From contig SKLG01000466.1 in assembly GCA_007123335.1 (NCBI GenBank), positions 1 through 12,268 on the forward strand: a DNA stretch of 12,268 nucleotides. The letters run 5' to 3'. Position numbers and translations under genes: made by a program. The notes under the pieces were generated by a model that saw only the letters and a list, made by a program, of their open reading frames with translations, was not told the origin of the DNA and ran no database searches. This DNA comes from Anaerolineae bacterium (GTDB lineage: Bacteria > Chloroflexota > Anaerolineae > UBA1429). Positions within the stretch are counted from its first letter, which is position 1. Each line of letters begins with the position of its first letter. Positions 6,728-12,268 of the stretch are shown one piece after another.

Positions 6728-6742
6728 GTCGCCAGTCAGACG

Positions 6743-7891
6743 CTACCACGCGGCGGGGACCGGCGCCCTGTCCTCGGGGACCATGGACATATCCCAGTGT
6801 CGCTCGATAGGCAACACCTCGCGCTGGGCGCTGAACCAACTCTCGATGGCTTCGTATTGGGCCTGCTCCAGGGCGTACTCATCCATCACGCGATTCGGAT
6901 CGCGGTCCTCAACCTTGATAATGTGATAGCCAAACATCGTCTCAACCACGTCGCTGATCTCGCCCGGCTCCAGAGCAAAAGTCGCCTCTTCGAACTCGGG
7001 GACCATGTACCCGCGCGGGAACCAGCCCAGATCGCCGCCCTCATCCTTGTTGCTGTCATCGAGTGACATTTCGATGGCCAGCGCCTCAAAAGGCTCCCCG
7101 GCGTTCAATCGTGCCAGGACCTCCTCAGCCTCTTGCTGCGTCTCCACCAGGATGTGCCGCGCATGTACCTGCTCACTGGTGGTGGGCACATCGGCCTTGA
7201 GCTGCTCCTCCAGCTTTTCGCGGAGCAGGGCGCCCTCAATGAGCTGCTCAAAATCTTGTTGCGTAAAGCCGCTGGCCTCGCTCATGGCCGTGAACCAACC
7301 TTGCGACAGCTCGACATACTGCTCGTAGGTCATGGGCGGTGTGTCGACCGCTTCCGCGCCCGCCTCATCGGCGTCGGCCGGCGTCGGCGGATTGCGCAGA
7401 TAGCCAAATTGCTCCTCGATGCGTTCCTGCACCTCTTCATCGGTCACCGCAAGACCTCGCTGCCCGGCCTCGTGGCGGACGATGAGGTCATCGATGCGCT
7501 CTTCCACCACCTGGCTGGGGATGTTGGCCATCTGCATCTGGAGCTGTTGGATCTGTTGCTCAAGATATTGCACCAAAAAGGCGCTGTCCTCGCCACCCGC
7601 CGCGGCCTGCATACGCTGGCTCTCTAGATAATTAATATAATTGCGATAGTCCCAACGGCGATAGCGCACGAGCTTTTGGTACTGGTCCAAGTGCACCTTT
7701 TCGCCAGCGACGACGACCACAGGCCGACGCGGGCGCAGCACGAACTGGTCTACCACCCCCCAGCCGAGGACAATCACCACCAGCGCCAACACGGCTGCGG
7801 TACCAATGATCAGCCTCTGGTTGAGGCGTGTCTCTTTTTCGCGCCGAGAGAGTTGCTTACGATTCAATGTTACGTTCGGCATTTTCGCCAT
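6743..7891 (-). CDS. membrane-anchored parvulin-type peptidyl-prolyl isomerase (SurA/PrsA-like)
   Basis: A 382-residue foldase expected to act outside the cytoplasmic membrane. A basic N-terminus (residues 1-26) leads into one hydrophobic helix (27-49) that should anchor it with the body outside. No lipobox cysteine is present, so it is not a PrsA-type lipoprotein. A SurA_N-like helical region rich in Gln and Glu follows (about 60-235). The PpiC/parvulin domain spans about 241-330, with VHARHILVE, SLDDSNKDEGGDLGWF and FGYHIIKVEDR. The chaperone region contains a Pro/Ala/Asp insert (168-186). ATG 7891 has AGGAG five bases upstream. It lies downstream of rpsR but is separated by a terminator, and no convincing own promoter was found in 7892-7985. 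Substrates cannot be inferred. Confidence 0.9.
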   Translation of the reverse strand: MAKMPNVTLNRKQLSRREKETRLNQRLIIGTAAVLALVVIVLGWGVVDQFVLRPRRPVVVVAGEKVHLDQYQKLVRYRRWDYRNYINYLESQRMQAAAGGEDSAFLVQYLEQQIQQLQMQMANIPSQVVEERIDDLIVRHEAGQRGLAVTDEEVQERIEEQFGYLRNPPTPADADEAGAEAVDTPPMTYEQYVELSQGWFTAMSEASGFTQQDFEQLIEGALLREKLEEQLKADVPTTSEQVHARHILVETQQEAEEVLARLNAGEPFEALAIEMSLDDSNKDEGGDLGWFPRGYMVPEFEEATFALEPGEISDVVETMFGYHIIKVEDRDPNRVMDEYALEQAQYEAIESWFSAQREVLPIERHWDMSMVPEDRAPVPAAW

Positions 7892-7985
7892 AAAGGCTCC
7901 TGACGCCTGTTGGAGCGCCGCGCAGTGGGTTGTTGCCAGAACCTGGATGCGGGGCGCAAGAAAACGAATGGTGAATCCTGAGATG

Positions 7986-8022
7986 AAAAAGCGAGGGCAT
8001 AGGCATCTGCTCCTATACCCCC
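7986..8022 (-). terminator. rho-independent terminator of the rpsF-rpsR operon
   Basis: On the minus strand an 11-bp stem (8022-8012 with 8003-7993, including two G-T pairs) encloses an 8-base loop and is followed by GC and a run of five T (7990-7986). It starts about 40 bases after the rpsR stop codon, so it should end the ribosomal operon before the PPIase gene. Confidence 0.8.
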
Positions 8023-8061
8023 GTTTGGCGCTGTCGAGCGAACACGATGCGTGTGGGCGAG

Positions 8062-8433
8062 TTATTCTCGCCCGCCGCCGCCCGTCACCCGAATATGCTC
8101 TGCCGTATAGGGCAACAGAGCGATATGTCGGGCGCGCTTGATGGCCTGGGCCAACATGCGCTGGTGCTTGGCGCAGGTACCAGTCTTGCGGCGCGACAGA
8201 ATACGGGCGCTCTGCGACAGGTATTGCCGGAGCAAGTTCACATCCTTATAGTCGATGCTGTCTATGCCATCGACGCAGAACTGGCAGAGACGCCTTCGAT
8301 AACGGCCTCCGCCACGGGCGCTGCCGCCAAATCGACCGCGAGGCGGACGCTGGTCACGACGGTCGCCGTCGCGAGACGAGCGTCGGCTGGAGCGGCCTTC
8401 AGAGCGATCTTCTCGTTCGTTTCGATCCGCCAA
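8062..8433 (-). CDS. rpsR: 30S ribosomal protein bS18
   Basis: Component of the 30S platform that binds 16S rRNA as a heterodimer with bS6. The conserved S18 core occupies about residues 49-112 of 123 (DYKDVNLLRQYLS, TGTCAKHQRMLAQAIKRAR, ALLPYT). Cys50, Cys53, Cys87 and His90 give the zinc-binding (C+) form. The first ~48 residues are an Arg/Gly/Ser-rich, disordered-looking extension, making it longer than typical S18 (about 75-90). The frame opens at ATG 8457 inside rpsF. TTG 8433 is preferred because AAGGAGG (8448-8442) lies 8 bases upstream, overlapping the end of rpsF, so that translation is likely coupled. Only 4 bases separate the rpsF stop from this start; the usual ssb gene is absent between them. 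Confidence 0.95.
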   Translation of the reverse strand: MADRNEREDRSEGRSSRRSSRDGDRRDQRPPRGRFGGSARGGGRYRRRLCQFCVDGIDSIDYKDVNLLRQYLSQSARILSRRKTGTCAKHQRMLAQAIKRARHIALLPYTAEHIRVTGGGGRE

Positions 8434-8437
8434 TGTA

Positions 8438-8800
8438 TCAGCCTCCTTGACTTTCATTTACCGTATCGGCTTCCACATCGACGTCGGCCTCTTGGGCCTC
8501 CTCGGTGTCGCCGGATATTTCGACCTTGATGAGTAGATAGCGCAGCACATCCTCTGACAGGCGCAGAGCGCGCTCGAGCGCGTCAATGGCCTCTTGGCTC
8601 ATTCGCGCATGCAAGAGAACATAGAACCCCTCAAGACGATGCCTGATGGGGTAGGCCAAGCGGCGCCTGCCCATCTCTTCCGAGTCGAGAATCTCGCCGC
8701 CGTTGGCGGTGATGGTCTCCTGGATGGCAGACACCAGGTTGCCCAGAGCCTCTTCATCAAGCTCGGACTGGACGATGTACAAAAGCTCATAGATACGCAA
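8438..8800 (-). CDS. rpsF: 30S ribosomal protein bS6
   Basis: Partner of bS18 in the 30S platform. The 120-residue product begins MRIYELLYIV, the standard S6 start, and carries GRRRLAYPIRHRLEGFYVLL (45-64) and an acidic C-terminal tail (about 97-120), as S6 proteins often do. The frame is open from ATG 8836, but that would add 12 residues not found in S6. TTG 8800 is chosen because a doubled GGAGGAGG site (8815-8808) lies 7 bases upstream. The leader (about 156 nt from the predicted start of transcription) holds a terminator-like hairpin. Co-transcribed with rpsR; the operon ends at the terminator near 7990. Confidence 0.96.
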   Translation of the reverse strand: MRIYELLYIVQSELDEEALGNLVSAIQETITANGGEILDSEEMGRRRLAYPIRHRLEGFYVLLHARMSQEAIDALERALRLSEDVLRYLLIKVEISGDTEEAQEADVDVEADTVNESQGG

Positions 8801-8896
8801 GAAACTGCCTCCTCCCTCTGGAGTTGCCCCGCCCATGGATTGCGTCGCAGGCAGCCTGGACGCCGGGCTGGAGCAGAAAGGTTATGGCGCAGACAC

Positions 8897-8927
8897 AAAA
8901 AACGCGAGCCGCACAACCGTCGGCTCG
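8897..8927 (-). promoter_or_regulatory. terminator-like attenuator hairpin in the rpsF leader
   Basis: On the minus strand CGAGCCG (8927-8921) and CGGCTCG (8911-8905) form a perfect 7-bp stem with a 9-base loop. It is followed by CG and six T (8902-8897), the form of an intrinsic terminator. It lies between the rpsF promoter and the rpsF start. A second GAGCC copy just upstream (8934-8930) could compete for the same GGCTC partner. It may be an S6:S18-responsive attenuator, and it could also stop read-through from the upstream glycosyltransferase gene. Confidence 0.6.
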
Positions 8928-8962
8928 GGCTCTGACCGCGCCTCCCACTAAGATACGGGCAG

Positions 8963-8991
8963 AGTATAACATGCAAAGGCGCTTGGGGCAA
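8963..8991 (-). promoter_or_regulatory. rpsF-rpsR promoter with extended -10
   Basis: On the minus strand TTGCCC (8991-8986) and TATACT (8968-8963) are 17 bases apart, and a TGT immediately before the -10 gives the extended TGn form. Predicted start near 8956. It lies 54 bases after the stop of the upstream glycosyltransferase gene. Confidence 0.72.
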
Positions 8992-9044
8992 AAATGCGAC
9001 GGACGGCCTTCCAGCACATCTCCCCCCTTGGCGCGCTCTAGTCT

Positions 9045-11876
9045 TTATGGTCTAGACGACGGCGGCCCAGAACGGGGCGTGGGCTGCTCCACCGGCTGAG
9101 TCGGAATGGCAGCCTGTGTAGGAGTCGGCGCTTGTGTGGGGATTGGCGCTTGGGTCGGGATAGGCTGCTTAGGAACCGGCGCCTGCGTGGGAGCGGGCGC
9201 TTGAGTTGGAATAGGCTGTGTGGGGATAGGTTGCGTCGGTATGAGCTGGGTAGGCACCGGCATCTGCGTAGGGACCGCTGGTTGAGTCGCGATAGGCTGC
9301 TGCGTCGGGATAGGTTGCGTCGGTATGAGCTGGGTAGGCACCGGCGCCTGCGTAGGAACCGCCGGTCGAGTCGGGATAGGTTGTGTCGGAATAGGCCACA
9401 TAGGCAACGGTGCCTGCGTAGGGACCAATGATTGGGTCGGGGTAGGCGACGGTGTCGGAATAGGCGGAGTAATGGTAAGTTGAACCGGGATATCGACATG
9501 GGTCGGATTTGGTGTAACGGTATGGGTATCCAGTGGCACAAAACTGGTGGCCGTTGGGCTTGGCATGTCTGCCGGGGTGGCGCTTGGCAGGGCATCTGGC
9601 AATGGGACGGCGGTCGGCGGCATCACAGGTGTAGGTGTAAAAGCCAACGGCATCGCCGTTGGTGTCCCTCCCGGAAGCAACCCTGGCCCTGGTGCTGATG
9701 TTGGCTGTGTAGTGGCAGATGACGGAGGCGTACTCTTTATCTCATCAGATGTTGGGCGTTGGCTATCCCTCTCCAAGTGGACATTCAGCATTCTGGTTAC
9801 GGCTGGTGTCGCCGAGGGGGCTGATTCGACACCGGCTAATGAGCGAGCTCGCTCCAATGGGGGTAAAGACCCTGGCCTGACCAATTCCTCTACAGAGAAT
9901 TCAACGGGCTGGAAGCGGGCATACGCAGGGGGGTCAGTGACAGCCGGCTGGAACTGCACTACGCTGCCCGTCATTATCACCATCAGGATAACGGCAAACA
10001 CCCATGCAGCGGCTCTAGCTTCGCGGATGCTATACCTTGGCGCTTCGCGGATGATGGGCATCGGGCGATCCGCAATAGCCCAAATACTGAGCACACTGTT
10101 GAGCGGCGCTGCCAGATACAGACATGCCTGCCACAGCAGGAGGAAGCCAAGGAAGATTCTGCCGATGTGCGGTCGAATGCCCAGGCAGGCCAGGCCTAAC
10201 GCCAAGCATATCAAGCCAAGCCCGGTTTCCCATTGTGTAGCCGAGATTGCCAGAACCAGGCCAGAATTCGATTTGGACTTGGGCGTGCGCAAAAAGACAC
10301 CACGTGGCTGAACAAGTCCTTGAACGCAGCCCAACGTGATGGACCAACCAAGCGAGAAAAAGTTCGTCATGGCCCACAGAGCCGCCCCCCAGGAAAGGCC
10401 GAGGGCATGAAGCAGAACCCATAGAAAGCGCCATAAACTCATACCTAGAAACATTGCGGGCATGACCATTAATGGCCCATGGAGTGGCCTGATCATCTGC
10501 CCGATTCCAGTTAGACTCAGGAGTGCACTCAGGGTCAAAAAGACGGTAAAGACGAGGGTTATAGGCTCGTTTAACCACTGAAGCCCGCCCACGAGGTAAT
10601 AATAGCGCTGTGCGGCCGTGAAGCGATTTTGCGGGTCTACCCTGCGGGCCCAGGGCATAAGCGATTCCCAGTGTTTCTTGAGGATCTGAATGCCGCCAAA
10701 GCACCAGCGGAAACGCTGTTTCTTAAGCCCCTCAAAGGTAAATGGCATGAGCCCGCGCCCATACGTGCGATTGATATACACGGATTTGTATCCGAGCTTT
10801 AGAATCCGCAGGCTGGCCTCAGCATCCTCCGTAATGCACCACTCATCCCACCCTCCGATCTCTTGCAGTGCGGACTTGCGAATGAGGCCCATCGTTCCGC
10901 CGAAAATGATGGCGTTGTGTTCGTTGCGCGAAGGCATAGAGACGTCAAAGAAGTACTTGTAGGCATCGTAGCAGGCCTGTAGATAGGTATTGTCCGCATA
11001 GTCGCGATAGTCCTGCGGAGTTTGGAGGAAAGCGACGGCTGGGTCGGCAAAGGCACCAACGGTTTCACGTAGGAAGCAGGGCTTTACCACATAATCGGCA
11101 TCGATAATGCCGATGATTTCAGCATCTGGGGCCGTTTGCGTGAGAGCAAAGTTGAGGGCTCCGGACTTATATCCGGGCCATTTCTCCAAGTGGAGACACT
11201 TGAAACGCGGACCTAGCTCTCGACAGAGCCTCTCCAAGGGGCGCCACGTCGCCTCATCTGGCGTATTATTGTCCACCAGCAACACTTCATAGTTGGCATA
11301 CTCTAGATCAGCGAGAGCGCGTAGAGTCGCTTCTACCAGCTCTGGCGGCTCGTTGTATGCCGGCACATGAAGTGACACTTTGGGCTCGTATCCCGGCGGC
11401 GGGGGAATCGGTCCAAAGCGGTAGTTCCAACGCCCACGACAACAGACATCTAGGCTCTCATAGGCATAGGAAAGGGCCAAAAACAGAGCGAGTACCTGTG
11501 TGAAAAAAAAGATGAGCGCTACCACGAAGCCGAAAGCGTGGAGCGGCGTAAAAGCGACGACGGCAAAGCTATATAGGAGGTAGAGGAGAGTGGTTAGGAT
11601 TGTAAAGGTCCAGGTGGCATGCCCAAAGCAATTCCAGTTCGGGAGGCATCTGCTCCAGATCCAGCCGCTCAAGAACGCGATACCGCTCAGGAACGCGATC
11701 TCTTGCGGGATGCCAAAGGTGACCAGCGCCCAAAGATCGCCCAACAAGATAACCGTCCCAACCCAGACCAACGACCAGCGCAGCCTAAGGGGTACGCGCC
11801 GGGTGCCAAAAATTAGCATGATGATAAAGCTGACCATCAGCCAGCCCGCCGAAAGATAGAGTGCACGTGTCAGCAT
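9045..11876 (-). CDS. membrane GT2 processive polysaccharide synthase with Pro-Thr-Gln tail
   Basis: A 943-residue family 2 glycosyltransferase of the cellulose/curdlan/NdvB synthase type, which would polymerise a beta-glycan from UDP-sugar and export it. Four or five N-terminal TM helices (to about 137) precede a cytosolic catalytic domain (about 165-420). All four hallmark motifs are present: Asp202 in VDNNT, DAD at 259-261, TED at 349-351 and QRFRW at 387-391. Five or six TM helices follow, with FLRTPK at 528-533 in the position of the synthase gating loop. No PilZ domain is seen, so direct c-di-GMP control is unlikely. After the last helix (624-641) a ~300-residue Pro/Thr/Ser-rich tail ends in (I/V)PTQ(P/A) repeats. 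ATG 11876 begins one base after the upstream gene's stop. Product sugar and linkage cannot be read from sequence. Confidence 0.9.
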   Translation of the reverse strand: MLTRALYLSAGWLMVSFIIMLIFGTRRVPLRLRWSLVWVGTVILLGDLWALVTFGIPQEIAFLSGIAFLSGWIWSRCLPNWNCFGHATWTFTILTTLLYLLYSFAVVAFTPLHAFGFVVALIFFFTQVLALFLALSYAYESLDVCCRGRWNYRFGPIPPPPGYEPKVSLHVPAYNEPPELVEATLRALADLEYANYEVLLVDNNTPDEATWRPLERLCRELGPRFKCLHLEKWPGYKSGALNFALTQTAPDAEIIGIIDADYVVKPCFLRETVGAFADPAVAFLQTPQDYRDYADNTYLQACYDAYKYFFDVSMPSRNEHNAIIFGGTMGLIRKSALQEIGGWDEWCITEDAEASLRILKLGYKSVYINRTYGRGLMPFTFEGLKKQRFRWCFGGIQILKKHWESLMPWARRVDPQNRFTAAQRYYYLVGGLQWLNEPITLVFTVFLTLSALLSLTGIGQMIRPLHGPLMVMPAMFLGMSLWRFLWVLLHALGLSWGAALWAMTNFFSLGWSITLGCVQGLVQPRGVFLRTPKSKSNSGLVLAISATQWETGLGLICLALGLACLGIRPHIGRIFLGFLLLWQACLYLAAPLNSVLSIWAIADRPMPIIREAPRYSIREARAAAWVFAVILMVIMTGSVVQFQPAVTDPPAYARFQPVEFSVEELVRPGSLPPLERARSLAGVESAPSATPAVTRMLNVHLERDSQRPTSDEIKSTPPSSATTQPTSAPGPGLLPGGTPTAMPLAFTPTPVMPPTAVPLPDALPSATPADMPSPTATSFVPLDTHTVTPNPTHVDIPVQLTITPPIPTPSPTPTQSLVPTQAPLPMWPIPTQPIPTRPAVPTQAPVPTQLIPTQPIPTQQPIATQPAVPTQMPVPTQLIPTQPIPTQPIPTQAPAPTQAPVPKQPIPTQAPIPTQAPTPTQAAIPTQPVEQPTPRSGPPSSRP
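9087..9464 (-). repeat. Pro-Thr-Gln low-complexity repeat encoding the synthase tail
   Basis: Encodes residues 805-930 of the GT2 protein, where variants of IPTQP, VPTQA and APTQA recur every five to six residues. Further upstream the tail (about 711-804) is Pro/Thr/Ser-rich without Gln. Such linkers are common in exported Chloroflexota proteins. Codon variation between repeats shows the array is mostly old, apart from the 84-bp duplication. Confidence 0.85.
9223..9387 (-). repeat. 84-bp tandem duplication inside the PTQ tail
   Basis: Positions 9223-9261 and 9307-9345 are identical over 39 bases, 84 bp (28 codons) apart. The flanking sequence is nearly the same until about 9387, where the second copy lacks one codon. 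In the protein, PVPTQLIPTQ recurs at 845 and 873. This is a recent in-frame duplication that changes tail length. Confidence 0.8.
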
Positions 11877-11877
11877 A

Positions 11878-12268
11878 TCAAATGAGCCCCAGATGCATAA
11901 GAAAGAATGCGAAAAAAGCTATAGCGATGCACCATAGCAGACCAGAACACATAATGAGGACCCGCATACGGGTGTGATCAGCAGGACCAAGGAGTTGACG
12001 CCTGGCGCGGAGCGCCAGCGCCACTGCAACGGGCGCGCACAGGAGGGTGCCGAATCCGGCCAAGGGCAATCCCACACACGCCCCTATGAAGTAGCGGGCT
12101 GCCGGATACAAGGGTGAGCGCGTGGAGGGCGGATAAAGAGCAGGAACAGCACGTGCCTTGGGAATTACCAGTTCGAGCCCGTCGGCAGTTTGAACGCGAT
12201 AGACGTCATCGGTTTCGCTCACGTAACGCAAAAAGGCATCTCGGCGAAGCAAGCTTTGAAGATGCTTA
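11878..12268 (-). CDS. two-helix membrane protein, start probably outside the window (partial)
   Basis: I do not recognise this protein. The frame is open to the window edge (reading Lys-His-Leu-Gln-Ser before TTG 12252), and no ribosome binding site precedes that TTG, so the true start may lie upstream. Numbered from the TTG, residues 1-36 are soluble and mixed in charge. A hydrophobic stretch spans about 53-82 and a second 97-122, ending three residues before the stop. The stop at 11880-11878 is one base from the ATG of the GT2 synthase, so the two are almost certainly co-transcribed and translationally coupled. A role as accessory subunit of the synthase is possible on position alone. It could also be the C-terminal part of a larger protein. 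Confidence 0.6.
   Translation of the reverse strand, partial: KHLQSLLRRDAFLRYVSETDDVYRVQTADGLELVIPKARAVPALYPPSTRSPLYPAARYFIGACVGLPLAGFGTLLCAPVAVALALRARRQLLGPADHTRMRVLIMCSGLLWCIAIAFFAFFLMHLGLI

Noticed and set aside
8992..9044. Intrinsic terminator of the GT2 gene just after its stop
   Set aside because: A five-T run exists on the minus strand (8996-8992) but no convincing stem precedes it; only a 5-bp TCTAG/CTAGA hairpin lies near the stop codon.
9132..9431. Arg/Gly-rich plus-strand frame opposite the PTQ repeat
   Set aside because: Repetitive reading (RDRLLRRDRL-like) produced by the repeat on the other strand, not a gene.
9087..9464. Possible CRISPR array or satellite
   Set aside because: Spacing is irregular and in codon steps, and the array is continuous with the GT2 reading frame; there are no spacers between constant repeats.

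Overview
The window reads as a chromosomal segment of a fairly GC-rich bacterium, most likely a Chloroflexota member of the Anaerolineae/Caldilineae kind. The pointers are housekeeping genes in an order unlike Proteobacteria or Firmicutes (rpsF directly followed by rpsR with no ssb between, then a membrane-anchored parvulin), a Pro/Thr-rich tail on a membrane glycosyltransferase, and heavy use of TTG start codons behind strong GGAGG ribosome binding sites. The lineage is an inference from style and gene content; no phylogenetic test could be run.

Layout, left to right. (1) Positions 1-1641, minus strand: the start of an unidentified downstream gene (1-17), trigger factor tig (58-1512) and its extended -10 promoter (1633-1641). 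(2) 1806-2594, plus: a two-TM LiaF/toast-rack type envelope protein. (3) 2638-2709, minus: a CAU-anticodon tRNA with a near-consensus promoter at 2722-2750, next to a long inverted repeat. (4) 2831-3709, plus: an S4-domain pseudouridine synthase whose catalytic part resembles RluE. It meets a VanZ-family gene (3706-4203, minus) with overlapping stop codons. A 54-codon membrane protein (4223-4387, minus) precedes vanZ in a small operon. (5) 4517-6709, plus: a long Rel/SpoT (p)ppGpp enzyme whose promoter predicts a leaderless mRNA. (6) 6743-8991, minus: a parvulin-type PPIase, a rho-independent terminator, rpsR, rpsF, a terminator-like leader hairpin and an extended -10 promoter. (7) 9045-12268, minus: a processive GT2 polysaccharide synthase with a Pro-Thr-Gln repeat tail, almost touching an upstream small membrane protein that runs off the window.

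Functional themes are translation and protein folding (trigger factor, S6, S18, tRNA, rRNA pseudouridylation, exported foldase), the stringent response (Rel), and the cell envelope (toast-rack protein, VanZ, GT2 synthase). No CRISPR array, transposase, integrase, phage gene, toxin-antitoxin pair or obvious new defence system was seen. The more unusual points are regulatory and architectural: a predicted leaderless rel mRNA, an attenuator in the rpsF leader, five TTG starts, an S4-RluE domain combination, an EFDD motif in a Rel with an intact hydrolase domain, and the recently duplicated PTQ tail of the glycosyltransferase.
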